From the NCBI GenBank assembly GCA_026120185.1, contig JANUWF010001636.1, forward strand, positions 3,883,501-3,947,500: a stretch of DNA of 64,000 nt, in the 5' to 3' direction. The stretch is from Voacanga thouarsii (lineage: Eukaryota > Streptophyta > Magnoliopsida > Gentianales > Apocynaceae). Positions 52,181 through 63,949 of the stretch are shown in pieces (within the stretch, counting starts at the first letter, position 1; every line of letters begins with the position of its first letter). A program made the position numbers and the translations under genes. The notes beneath the pieces were generated by a model. That model had not been told where the DNA came from and did no database searches. It was given only the letters and a program-made list of their open reading frames with translations.

Positions 52181-52936
52181 CTAGAGTAAATGGGACATAT
52201 TAGAAATATTCATACTTTCTATATGACTCCCACAAACAGCTACTGGTAAGTGTTTAGTAAAAAGATCAGTAAGATTTTCAGTAGAAGAAATATTGCATAC
52301 TTCTACATCTTCACGTTGAACAATCTCTCTGAGTATGTGATATTTACGTTCAATGTGTTTACCACACTGATGGCTGTGTGGTTCTTTCGCATTTGTTAGT
52401 GCTCCACTGTTGTCACAGTACAAACTAATGGCTTGAAATGAGAAGGAACCACCTCAAGTTCTATTAAGAACTTTTTAAACCATATTGCCTCTTTAGCTGC
52501 ATCACAAGCCGCCACATATTCAGCTTCTATTGTAGAGTCAGTAATACAAGATTATCTAATACTTCTCTATATGACTGCACCACCACCTAAGGAAAAAGTA
52601 GAGCCTGAACTTGCGAATATCTCTATCAACTTGAAAATCAGAATCAGTGTAATCTATAGGTATCAATTCTAGAGTTGAGTAAACTATAATATATTATTGA
52701 GTTCTGCAAAGATACCTGAATATATGTTTCACTGCTGTCCAGTGTTTCGGTTTTGGGTTTGATTGATATCTACTTACTATTCTAACAGCATTACAAATAT
52801 CTGGACGAGTACAAAACATAGTATACATGAGATTTCCTACAGTTGATGCATAAAGAACTCGTTTCATGTACTCAACTTTATTAGGAGTTTTAGGACTATA
52901 CTTTTGAGATAACTGAATTCCATGTCTGAAAAGCAA
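52181..52936 (-). pseudogene. RNase H and RT C-terminus, third copia element
   Basis: Open pieces at 52936-52694 (YASTVGNLMYTMFCTRPDI, KHWTAVKHIFRYL) and 52423-52181 (YCDNSGALTNAKEP, KHIERKYHILRE, ENLTDLFTKHLP), with stops between. The catalytic-site area between them is cut by stops. Confidence 0.9.
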
Positions 52937-53094
52937 ATGACCTTTCTTGAAATTTTTAAAAATCTCGTAAGTGTTTTGTCAATATATGAAGCTTGGGATA
53001 AAACTATCTATCTATTCTTTCTATCCCAAAGGACCTAAATGCCGAGAACATATCTTACTTCTCTCAAGTCCTTCATATTAAACTATTTACTCAA

Positions 53095-54024
53095 TCAAAT
53101 TTTCACCAATGTTAATGTCCCTACATCATTTTCAAAGAGAAGGATGCCATCAACATACAATATGAGAAAAATCACCTTACCATATATAATTCTCTTATAG
53201 ACACAAGATTCAATAGAATGTTGGCTAAAATCATAAGATTTAATGGCTTGATCAAACCTGATATTCCAATATCTAGACGCTTGTTTAAACCCATAAGACC
53301 TATTCAACTTGCAAACTTTATGTTCTTGATCTTCTTGGATAAACCTATCTAACTGTACTATGTAGATACATTAGTCAAGATTTCCATTAAGGAATACTGT
53401 CTTAACGTCTATTTGCCATACTTCATAGTTGAAGTGAACTGCAACAGATAAGAGGATTCTTATAAATTTTAGCATGGCCATAGGCGAGAAGATTTCCTCA
53501 TAGTCAATACCTTCTCATTGGGTATAATCCTTAACAACTAATTTAACTTTGAAAGTTTTCACTTTCCTGTCTATTCATCTCTTTCTTTTGTAGATCCGTT
53601 TGCACTCAATAGGTTTTACTTTATTAGTTAAGTCTACAAGTTCTCAAACGGAGTTACTGTACATGTATTTTATTTTTGAATCTAGTGCACTCTTCCAATG
53701 GTCCGCAGCTATATCCCTTACAACTTCTTTATACATAGTGGGATCCTCTTTTTCTTCAGAATAGATTACTTGAAAAACCTCTCCATAGAGTAAGTATTTA
53801 GAGGGACGTCGAATGACTCTCCCATTACGTCTAAGCTGTGGAAGTTTTTGGATGATTGGACTTTCTTTCTCCTCATTGATTGGAACTAGGTCTGCTGATT
53901 TCTCAATGACTGGAATTTGAACAAGGGTAAGAAGTTCTTCCACTTTATATGCCGAAGAGCTAGTGGGTATAGAAAGCGTAACATCTATTTCTCTTCCATT
54001 AGAATCTGACATGTTAAGTGGCAT
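53095..54024 (-). pseudogene. RT core and linker, third copia element
   Basis: 54024-53644 is the pre-RT linker with RRNGRVIRRPSKYL and the RT lead DHWKSALDSKI. 53307-53095 has SYGFKQASRYWNIRFDQAIK and the active box as YVDG, so the second Asp is lost. Stops and shifts in between. Confidence 0.9.
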
Positions 54025-54833
54025 AAATACGAATTCACCATGTGAATTTTAAGTATGAGTTTTTGTAACCATTTGCTCGAGATTATTTTCTTTGGTTTCT
54101 TCCAATATAACCCTACTCTTGGATCCACATTCTTTTATGTACTTGTCCTCTAAGAAAATTACATTGTATTTACAAATATTTTCTTATCTTGAGGACTATA
54201 GAAGTAGTATCCCATTATTCCTTTTGGATACCCAACAAACAGACATAAATTTGATCGTGATTCCATTTTATCCATTTTTCCCTTTAGCACATATGCAAGA
54301 CAAATCGAAATACAGATATGTGTCAAATTAGGCTTTCGCCCATTCTACAATTCCAATGGAGTCTTAAGGATAAGCTTAGATGAAACTATATTCAATATAT
54401 ATGTTGCAATTTGTATAGCATATCCCTAAAATGATGTACTAAGTATAGAGAAGCCTAGCATTGTTTTGACCATGTTTAACAAGGTCCTATTTATCCTTTT
54501 TGCAACTCTATTTTGTTGAGGAGTTCCAAGTGTATTTAGTAGGGATAAAATCCCATTTTTTAACAAGTTAGATCTAAAGTCATTAGGTAAATATATCCAT
54601 ATCTTGAGTAATCACCAGTAAAAGTAATAAAGTACTCATACCCACCTCTAGTTTGGATACTAATTGGTCCACATACGTCAGAGTGTACTAATTATAAGAC
54701 TTCATTGGCTCTATTTCCTTTAGAAGGAATTGATCTTTTGGTCATTTTACCTTTCAAACAAGATTCACAAACTTGAAAAGGTTCCACCTTTAAGTCACTT
54801 AAAGGACCTTCTTTTACAGTCTTTGAATTCTAT

Positions 54834-55166
54834 TTAAATTAATATAACCAAGTCTAAGATGCTATAAGAGAGTTTCATTAGTGGAGATAATTTGATGCGT
54901 TTGTTAGATTTAGTATGATATAATGAATTGTTGGTAGGTTTTAAAACATATAAATCATTATTTAAATATTCACGACATATCAAAGAGTTATTAAAAAATA
55001 TCTCTACTAATAATTTATAAAATTTAACAGAATATTTTTGTTTGAATAATAAAGAAACCGAAATTAAATTTCGATAAATGTAGGGAACATAATAATAATC
55101 TTTCAAAATCAAATATTTATTATCAAAATAAAGATAAACATCTCCAACAACTCTTATAGATATCAC
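54834..55166 (-). pseudogene. Protease-to-pre-integrase region, third copia element
   Basis: 110 codons with the copia phrase LKDYYYVPYIYRNLISVS. Integrase core further on (54100-54800) is only traceable in pieces (for example the RTLNKxG-type phrase near 54480-54530). Confidence 0.75.
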
Positions 55167-55334
55167 TGATCCTGTGCCAACCCTTAGAGTATGTTCTCCT
55201 TATTGAGATATCTGAAACCCTGCAATGAATTGCAAATAGGATTAGTAGCAGTAGAATCTACTATCCAAGTAGTTATAGAATCAACCACTAAATAAGTTTC
55301 AATGTAGGATAACTTACCAGTACCTTACTTGTGT

Positions 55335-55400
55335 TTAGCTAAGAAATTTGGGTATTGTGTCTTCCAATGTCCTTTTTGCTTGCATTGGAAACATTTACCT
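55335..55400 (-). pseudogene. Gag zinc-knuckle remnant, third copia element
   Basis: Minus strand reads GKCFQCKQKGHWKTQYP: the CCHC knuckle with its last Cys changed to Tyr. Confidence 0.75.
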
Positions 55401-55580
55401 TTGGGCTTTTCATCCACTTTTACTTTTGTAACCTACTCCTTAGGCCCAATTTTTATTAGTTTGTTTCCTCTTACTTCATCCTTTGCCCTTAGACTTGGAA
55501 GAGAAAGATCCAGCATGAGTTAGAACAAGAGTGTTGCCACTTTCTACTTTTAGGGTAGCCTCGGCGCTAAAGGACACTTT

Positions 55581-56195
55581 CCTATAGTGATTATTTGAAT
55601 ATTTTATGGGAAGTACTTATAATGTTTTTGATTTAAATGTAAATCATATATTTATATTTTTAATAAAGTTTTCAATCCAATCACATCACCTATAGGATAA
55701 TTATAAATGAATTAAACTTATAAAAATAATACAAAAATATTAGGCCCAATCTTGTAATCAATAAGACGTAACCTTCCTATAGAGAGACAATTTAAAATGA
55801 CACGAAGCAAACGTTAATTTTATTAATGGGCTAATAGGGGAGGCCTAACATGAATTAAAATTAACTATTTTACACTTAAAATTTTTAATTTAATAAAACA
55901 AATTAATTTATTTATACATAACTAAATAGTACCTAGAGTGGTGTTCATGCAAACTATATGACATGTTAATATGAATTATATATAATTCAATCAAAATTAA
56001 CTATTAAAAATTATAAAACAAAAATAACAATAATTTTATGGCCAACCTAGACACATGAAATAATATTGCAAAAATAGAATTGAAAAATTAATAGGCTAAT
56101 AAAATAGCCAACTCTTCAATCTTTTACAATATTAATTTATTGAAGCAAGCCACCATCATAAGATTTTTAGTGGTTCAATGGTTAGCACTTGGGCC
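55581..56195. other. A+T-rich DNA right of third copia element
   Basis: Could be the 5' leader part of the element or older DNA; nothing coding and no LTR match seen. Confidence 0.35.
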
Positions 56196-56375
56196 TTCAC
56201 ACAGAGGAATTCTTATATGGACCATGGACAAAATGCATTGATGAGTTGTACCGTACAATTTATATTGTACACAATATAATTCATCAATACAGTTGGTCCA
56301 TAGACCATTGGTCCATGCTAGAATTTTTCCTTCACACATGATACCATGGATCAAATCTTTCCCTACACTAAATTA
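56166..56375 (+). repeat. tRNA-like sequence, possibly a SINE head, interrupted by a MITE
   Basis: Outside the inserted MITE, the text TAGTGGTTCAATGGTTAGCACTTGGGCC (box A-like, D-arm-like) joins CACATGATACCATGGATCAAATCTTTCCCT (box B-like GGATCAAATC). Spacing after removing the insert resembles a tRNA. It does not fold as a complete tRNA by eye, so a tRNA-derived retroelement remnant is more likely. Confidence 0.35.
56204..56330. mobile_element. 127-bp hAT-like MITE with perfect 8-bp TSD
   Basis: Direct repeats TTCACACA at 56196-56203 and 56331-56338 flank a hairpin: left end GAGGAATTCTTATATGGACC, right end read inward GGAAAAATTCTAGCATGGACC, and matching inner words (ATTGATGA.TT, TTGTAC). An 8-bp duplication points to the hAT superfamily. 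Confidence 0.75.
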
Positions 56376-56953
56376 AAAACATTTCTCATGTCTCATTTAA
56401 TATATGAACTTTTAAAGTTTTTCAATTTGTTATCTTCATGAATTCCAAACATTGGTTTGTGACTAAAAGTTTAAAGATCAATATGACAAATGCTTATTAT
56501 TTGGGATGACAAAATAAATTTTCTCCACACTTATTATAGCATAATTTGCAATTTTTATTTTATTTTTTTTAATTCATAAAGAAAACTTACCTCCAATATT
56601 CTTTACCAACCACACATAATAACATTCCCAACACTAAATAACCCACATATTTAACGCAAAAATATTTTAATATAATTTTACGTTTGCTTTTAGTCTTATG
56701 ATTTACAAATTTGAATCAATAAAGATAATAAAGGAAGTCAGTTTTAGAGCCGCACAATTTGTGAGTGTTATGTAAAGAATAAATATTTTAGCACGAAGAT
56801 TAAAATAAATTAAAAAAGATATATCATCAAAATAAATCCTAACCATTAGATCTGTCCAAGATAACTATAATTTATCGAACAACTTTTTAAAATGTTAAAT
56901 TGTGCAATTTCAAACTATATATATAAGAACGATCCCAATTCATACCAGAAAGG

Positions 56954-57064
<111 letters not shown>

Positions 57065-57773
57065 TAAAAAAAAGGAAAATTGGCATCCCATTATCATGGT
57101 TGCTCAATAAATGGGTCTGGAAAAACTTGAAAATTGTGGGAAGGGAGAAAAGGGTAGGGGCAAAAACCTGAGGGCGGTTGAGCTCTTGAATGCGCGTAAA
57201 GCCTCAACTTCAGTCTCCCACCTTGGTTTCAGTGGCAGAACACCAACAAGGAAAACACAAAGTATGAGTAAATCAAGAAAAGCTCTATGAATATAGTCAT
57301 CGCTTCAAAATCCTCTTAGCAGAGAACCTTAGTGATATTTTTAAAACCTCTTAGGAGAGATCAGTGACATTATAAAATACCTAAGTTCTATGATATTATC
57401 TCTATAAACTTTGCCAAAATCAGACGAATTCATAAAATTCTTATCAATATTTTTGCAGAATGACAGCAATTGCTAATATTGGCAAAGAGGGATTTGAAAT
57501 TAAACTAATTAGTAATCAGAAAGTATGAATTGTAGTATCATAATATTCACTTCAAGAGGGTGAAAAAATTTCCCTCCTCCAAGTACATTCCATAATTTTT
57601 ATTTTTTTTTAAAGAAAAGAAAATTTGTTTTTGTCTTGGATCCCCAATGCTCCAAGAGTCCAAGACATACCAATTTATAGTCACCCCAAAGAAAGGGGGA
57701 AAAAGATACAATTCCTTTTGGGGATTAAAAAAAAAATGTAGTAAGAGTTGATTTGTAGTTAATTAACTCCATA
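57065..57773. other. Intergenic DNA; probable 3' region of the ERF gene
   Basis: No gene recognised. The part nearest 57773 would be the 3' UTR of the minus-strand ERF gene. Confidence 0.45.
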
Positions 57774-58340
57774 CTAATCCCAAATGGAATTATAATCCAT
57801 TTCCTCCGACTTCTCAACCTGATCTTCTTGCTCATAGAAAGCCATGGGATCTGCCAACAACAAAGTCCCTGCCAATTCCATCCACATCTTGGGTGAGTCC
57901 AGTGGTGATTCATTTATAGCTTGAATTTGGCTTGGGGACAGCCCCACCCTAACAGGAACCAAACCACCCTTATTCTCACCTCCGCCACCATATTCCTGAT
58001 GCTGAGCCGGTCTCCTAAACCTCAATGCGGCCTCGTGAGCAGCCAATTGGACATGTTCAGCACCGGAGCTGAGCGGCTTAGGAAAACTCTCAATCAATTC
58101 AGGGAAGTTAAGTCGTGCCGTCGTACCTTTTAGGTGAAAGGCAGCTACATCATATGCCGCGGCAGCCATTTCAGGTGTCTCGTAGCTTCCTAACCATATC
58201 CTGGTCTTTTTACCTGGCTCACGTATCTCAGACACCCATTTTCCCCATTTCCTCTTCCTGACTCCTCTGTAGACTGCCGCACCATGGTCGCGGCTGACTT
58301 TTTCTTCCATCCTCTGGGGTTTTCGAGCAAGATTTATCAC
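57774..58340 (-). CDS. AP2/ERF transcription factor, DREB type, ERF020/ERF021-like
   Basis: Intronless, 188 residues. A single AP2 domain spans about residues 24-81: [12 protein letters not shown], then [18 protein letters not shown], then [17 protein letters not shown] and LNFPE. V36 and E41 are the Val14/Glu19 pair of DREB-type domains, which bind DRE/CRT-like GCC-core sites in the nucleus. The region after the domain ([22 protein letters not shown], and [22 protein letters not shown]) fits the small ERF020/021 group as I recall it. The tail is acidic ([19 protein letters not shown]), suggesting an activator; no EAR motif is seen. ATG at 58340 was kept; the second Met (58310) is equally possible and 10 residues shorter. 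A TATA box lies ~90 bp upstream. A broken relative lies 4 kb away on the same strand. Confidence 0.9.
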   Translation of the reverse strand: MINLARKPQRMEEKVSRDHGAAVYRGVRKRKWGKWVSEIREPGKKTRIWLGSYETPEMAAAAYDVAAFHLKGTTARLNFPELIESFPKPLSSGAEHVQLAAHEAALRFRRPAQHQEYGGGGENKGGLVPVRVGLSPSQIQAINESPLDSPKMWMELAGTLLLADPMAFYEQEDQVEKSEEMDYNSIWD

Positions 58341-58426
58341 TCGACAGACTCAGTGAAGAAAAGGGATTTCTTAATGAAGACCAAATATTCGAAATGAAGC
58401 AATAGATTTGATGTTTCCATCAAAGA

Positions 58427-58433
58427 CTATATA
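58427..58433 (-). promoter_or_regulatory. TATA box of the ERF gene
   Basis: Minus strand TATATAG in CCCTTTATATAGTC, 87 bp before the ATG at 58340. Spacing suits a short 5' UTR. Confidence 0.65.
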
Positions 58434-61400
58434 AAGGGATGGATTCAAGAGCAGGATAGAGTCAGCAGAAGCATGGGCACGGACGCACGGTACATTGGTA
58501 GGAGATGAAAGCGAGCTTCCACGTAGTTGCATGAAATTAGTGGAGTGAAGTTGTATGACAGTGTTTGATCGTGGCCCCATTGCAAGATTTCCGATGCTTT
58601 CTTGTCAACCAATGGCAGCATGATATCAGTCCACTAAATCCAATTTTTTAAGGATAATAAATAATTTTCATTTCATCATGTAAAATTAATCTATTATACG
58701 GATTGCTTAGGCTTATTATTAGTGTTAGTACCTCGTGGCTCGTGGTATACAAGAATAAAATAAGTGACAATTTTGTATTTCATTGGTTGCTTCCAGATTC
58801 CACTAGGTTGTTTATATTATATATTTTTTTATTTTGTATAGGATTAATTTCTAATTTAGTTCTTTACGATTATTGATCTTATAACATGGAAAATGTAATC
58901 GACTTGCTGTATATAAATATAAATTAAATTTACATTTTTCGTCTAATAAAAAAATACTTATATAAATTGAGTTTTTACTTGTCATAAATTTTATAATTAA
59001 AGTTTTTAGAAAGGAAAAAAATGTCTAATCAATACAATTTACAAGTAATAATTAACATTAACAATCGAGTTTCAAAAGATAACAAAAACCTAAAAGCCGA
59101 CCTTCATTCCAAAATTTTTTTGAGGCATAAAATATTCTACAAGGTATTAGATATGGGAAGATGAATTGTATCTAAGGATATACGAATATGATAAAAATTT
59201 ATTAAAGGAAAAAAAAAATGCCTTTTCGAAGACGAGAGTTCAATAGTTCATAATCTTGTCATGTTAAAGTGGATTGCAAATTACATTAAAAAAAATAAAA
59301 ATAGCAAGAAGTCATGTAGCTTATCCTGATTTTTGTTATGATCAAAACAAAGCTTCATCTAGTTGTTAGATAGTCAGAGTCAACACACAGCTTATATATT
59401 TGAGCAGTGATTTGATTCTGCGACCATCTATTTACATTGCAAATAGTAAAATACAATTAGTTGAGTAGTATTCTGGGAATATGTATATACACACACTTGG
59501 TATTAGTGCAAACAAATAATCTCTCTCTCCACTCTTCGCATATGTGTATGTAAAGCTAAAATACAAAATCCAACTCGATAGTAATTAAACGAACTCAAAT
59601 TCATTTTTGAATATATGAACTTAATTGCTTGATCATTAATATAAAATATATTAATAATCTTAAATTATATAATATTTCTTTTCTTAATAATCAAATTATT
59701 ATATATTTATAAAATGTTATTTTTAAACAAAATTTGACATTACTAATGTTTAATTTGAATTTATTTGGATCAATTTTTTTTATTTAGGATTATTGAAGTA
59801 TTAGTTTATAAAACTCTAAGATAAAAATATAAAACAAACAAATTCAGAGTTCTAGCTCAACGAGTTTCTTAAAGGAATTCAAACTTGAATTTTTTCAAAT
59901 AATAATAAAACGAATAAAAATTTAGACTTAATTATTAATCAAACAGTGTCTAATTATAACTCAAACATGAGTTTAATAATATACTATTCCATTCCATTCT
60001 ATTCTTTCATATTTGATTATGACTCTAACATTTATTAGTCCAATGAAAAAGATTAATTTTCAGTTGATGGTAGAAATAGTCAATAGGAAATGGTAAGACA
60101 ATGGTCAAATGTACGTAGTGGTAGAAGAACTACATGATCAATTGGAAAAATATTGTACCATTGATTGGCATACCATAGTAATATATCAATATCATAGTAC
60201 TAATTAAAGATTCAAATGACAAAGACGTGTCTTGCAATATCGGTGACAATATAACCAAAAACACGTATTAATGTGGTTACTAACAGCTGGATATTGGAAG
60301 GCTTCCATATATAGTCTCTGCTCTGCATGGCTGTAACTCATCAATGTTCTTTCTTCATGTTTTTTAAAAGCTTTTCTCAGTGTGAAAGCTTTCAACTTCA
60401 TGCATAGAAAATCTGAACTTTGAACACCGGCAGCCGCCTATTGACCGCGATGTCCGTACAAGGGAACAGAGAAAGCTTGGTCATGTCGTCTAATAGCTAC
60501 GTGGTAAGGAGGACGCATTTTATTGTTTTCCAGAGGACTGACTGACTTCTCACCGGCCACTGGTGGTGATGTCAAAGGTTTGTTGCGAAGTGCAGCCTAC
60601 CCACATGTGCCTTCCAAGAACACACACTCTTCTAGTAGTATTAGGCAAAATATTCGAAACTCCATTTTTTTTTAATATGAGGATAGTTTTTGGTGGATTT
60701 AATGTTATCATGCTATCATTGTCTGAATTAAGCATTCTGTATAAACACTCCTCAATCGATTTTTGCTATAGTAAATCCCGTTTATCTAATTCATACCCAA
60801 TGAAAAAATAATAATTTTTCTATTTAAATTAAAAATTTAGCCTGACATGTTTTCATTAAATTAAATTTTTTTAAATTAAAGTAAGGATAGAGATAGGATC
60901 GGATTTTGTCATTAGATTCATTAAGCAAAAACGTATTACAGACGAAGATTTTGCTCTTAATAGAGTCGTCACGATGAGACAAAATTGCTAAATCCAGCAA
61001 AGGCATGGAAGAGACGGGGTGTTAATTTTTCGACCTTTATTATGACTAAGTTACACTCCAACTTAATCTTATGTATATAGATATTATGCTTTTTTGACAA
61101 AGCCATGATAAGAGAAGGTCCCTATGTTTCGAAAGGTGTAAGAGCCAAAGCGTAGACAACTAGAGAGGAAAATTTTTACTGTATATTCGATCTACGTGTA
61201 TTGAATATTTTAAATAATTATATTACATATATTGAAAATTATACCGTAAATATTATATATAATTTTATCAATATATGATATGATCATTCAAAATATCCGT
61301 GCACGCAAGAATTTCCCAACTGAAAATAGTCTTTTGATGATAATGCCACATACCATCAAGGTTGCAAATAATTAGCCACAAAAAAAAAAAAAAAATCGAT

Positions 61401-62136
61401 GTTGGTTGGGCTCGGAGTCTTTGTCCTTGGACATAGTTGCTGTCCACTATCAAATGGACATGAAATTTGAGCGTTTTCATATGAGTGGGCCTTTTCTTTC
61501 GGTAGACGTTGATTTGCAAAATGAGTGGGCCTTTGCCGTAAAATGAGGACAAAGATCTACCTTAAACTTTTTCGTTAAAAAATGTGTTAACCAATGTTGT
61601 AGAGCCCTCCAAAAAAAAAAAAAAGGGTTTGATTCGAATGAATCCCAATTCTCCAGGCTTTTAGTACAGTACCAGTGATTGTTGCACTATGAAATTTTTG
61701 CCGCCGGCTTTCACTTTCGCCTTCCCGGGAGGAATGTCTTCCAAATAATCCAGCAGGCCAATGCTTGTAAAATTTTGGGCTTCATTCAAATAGAAAAGCC
61801 CAACTATTTTCATCCTAGAAGATTTCCAGTGTTATAAAAATTAGAGAGGAGCCTTGCCTTTTCATTAGACACCTAAGCTGCTAGTCCAAAATACTAACCC
61901 TCGATATGATGAAAAATAATTAATAATTTTTTAATCGCTATAATTTCATTTGTTGGTTTACATGAAATATTCTATTGAGAAGACTGATATGGAAGTAGAT
62001 AATTATAATTGTTTTCTGGCCTGTCTCTCCTGTGTTTATGATTGCATGGATCCTTGGCTGCTTTCAACAGTGATAAAAAAGGTTTATGGTGATATATTAG
62101 TAATTTATGTGTTGTATATAAGTTATTTTTTAATTA
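58434..62136. other. Intergenic DNA between ERF gene and ERF pseudogene
   Basis: Mostly A+T-rich with no recognised gene. 60410-60620 is less A+T-rich but has no open family-like frame. No RNA gene recognised. Confidence 0.45.
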
Positions 62137-62293
62137 ATAAATATAAAATAGGTAAAAAGTGAATATCAATTCAACTTTAAAAAGTAAACATCAACTTAAC
62201 TCAATTCTCTTAAATTGAGTTGATATTTATTTTCTTATCTATTTTTTCAAATTGAATTAGTATTCATTTTTTACATATTTTATTTTGTATATA
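62137..62293. repeat. Short inverted repeat (hairpin)
   Basis: Left ATAAAATAGGTAAAAAGTGAATATCAATTCAA and the reverse complement of the right arm (ATAAAATATGTAAAAAATGAATACTAATTCAA) agree closely; the arms meet near AATTCTCTTAAATTGAG. About 155 bp in all, MITE-like. Confidence 0.6.
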
Positions 62294-62499
62294 AATTGTT
62301 AGTATACTATTATAAACTTGCTGGTTGTGATCTTGATTCTCTAACCAAGATTGAAGTTCAGCAGTCTCCGACCAGATATGCATTAACGGCCTCTTGTTAT
62401 TAATGTTTCTATCGCCAACACTCAGTAGACGCCAGAAATGAACTGAGGATGTCAAAATTGGCAAGGGATCCCATAAGGAAATCATGTGATGATAAGCAG

Positions 62500-63392
62500 C
62501 GGGAAGAATAATTGTTCTTCTAAAAATTTTGAACCAACCATCTCTGTCCACTTTGTGCAGTTTGGTGACTCCAATGGTAAGTCATGACCGGCCTGAATTT
62601 GTCTGGAGAGAGTCCGACCATGTCTGGAGTAATGGTAGCCTTAGCCATGCTAGACATTCCTCCACCTGCCTCTTGCTACTCTTCTGGGGTTTATGATTTC
62701 TTGACAAAGTCAAGACGCTTCTTGCGCATCCACACGAAAATCATTGCCATTTGAGCAGGCCGATCCAGAAACCTCTCGGCAAGACTTGTTAAATAACTTA
62801 ATAATATTAAATAATTAATTAATTAAATATATTTAATAATAAATTATTATTATTTAATTAATAAAAGTATTTAATTAATTAAGTCGTATTGATATTTTTT
62901 TTATCAATTTTAAATAGAATGAAAATTACTTATGTATGAAATTTAAATATGTTAAATATTTATTTAATTATTAATTTATTTTTATATTTAATTTAAATTA
63001 TAATAAAATATGATATAAAGATAAATTATAAGTTCAGAATTCAAACATTAGTTTTGAGAATTGAATATTTAAATTTCAATCTTATCAAATGCGTCTACAC
63101 AATTTCTTTTTTTAAAATTTAAATTTCAACTTAAAAAATCTTTTAAATTATACATTTTTCTCATTTTTTAAAATTATAATGTTATGTTATAACATATTTT
63201 ATATAATTCGTATCCCTTCCAACCCCAAATTTCTATTCTGCCCCTGATTTCAGGCGTATCAAAATCTCGCAACCAAATTCTGGTTTTCTTCCTCGGCTCT
63301 CTTTTCTCTTTTCCCCATTTTCGTTTCCTGAAAACTCTATAGACTGAGGACACTCCACTCTGCTTCTTCTTTTGCTGCCTCTCTAACTCCAT
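62500..63392 (-). pseudogene. Broken ERF020/021-like gene, split by an insertion
   Basis: 63392-63254 encodes MELERQQKKKQ, then an AP2 start: VYRVFRKRKWGK, (gap of the W-V-S positions), EKREPRKKTRIWLRDFDTPE. The text then runs into CAGGGGCAGAATAG and A+T-rich DNA. After it, 62785-62500 carries pieces of the C-terminal part in shifting frames: NGNDFRVDAQEAS (compare [11 protein letters not shown] in the intact gene), MVGLSPDKF (compare VGLSPSQI), then LESPNCTKWTEMVGSKFLEEQ (compare [16 protein letters not shown]). Gly to Val/Phe changes in YRG, the loss inside the beta strands that contact DNA, and frameshifts show it is dead. Same strand as the intact gene, so an old local duplicate is likely. 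Confidence 0.75.
62786..63246. mobile_element. A+T-rich insertion inside the ERF pseudogene
   Basis: About 460 bp. On the minus strand its edge is CAGGGGCAGAATAGAAATTT, like the CAGGGGC(G/A) ends of plant hAT-type repeats. Its interior resembles the MITE-like repeat at 3960-4345. The left edge is not exact and no target duplication was found. Confidence 0.45.
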
Positions 63393-63949
63393 ATTCCAGT
63401 ATATTAGTATATCTTAATTATCTGCCTTTGACAAAGATTCAGGAGAACCAGGGTTCAAAAATCCAAGATAATCTTGATTAAAGAAGATATCTCACTTGTG
63501 AAACCGATAATATGGTGTGTGGAATATTAAATAGGAAGGGAGCTTCGGAGGAGCTTCAGTATTGCATAATTTTCCAATGACTATGACAAGCAAACTAACA
63601 TCTGAAGAGAGACTTTTTGTATGCTTTGCCAGCATTTGAAGCTTCGCCCCTCTGCAATTCTCTCATGCATGAAGTATTCTTTTAGTTTTACTTTCATAAT
63701 TGTTTACTAAAGCTTGGCCCAAATTCTTATGCGTCTGGAAAACCTAGCAAAAATCAGAGTGATCAGGACATCTAAGACGCGGTTTGGTTATCTAACGTAG
63801 GGACAGGGGGCCACCTCAATTTAAGAAAATACATCATTCCCTATATTTTAACTTGTAAATCATTACAAGAAATATACTTGGATATTCTTCATTTTTCTCT
63901 GCCGAGTCTCGGTTTTCTGTTGAGTTGCTGGTGTTTTCGGGAACTTCCA
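63393..63949. other. Intergenic DNA upstream of ERF pseudogene
   Basis: No gene recognised; it corresponds to the former promoter side of the dead ERF copy. Confidence 0.4.

Larger units (their letters stand above)
50821..55580 (-). mobile_element. Third Ty1/copia element, decayed and 5'-truncated, different family
   Basis: On the minus strand: gag zinc-knuckle remnant, protease/pre-integrase remnant, linker, RT, RNase H, polypurine tract and one LTR. The order again is copia. Proteins do not match the 13-25 kb family closely. No second LTR is visible to the right, where gag breaks off near 55580, so the element is truncated. Confidence 0.85.
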
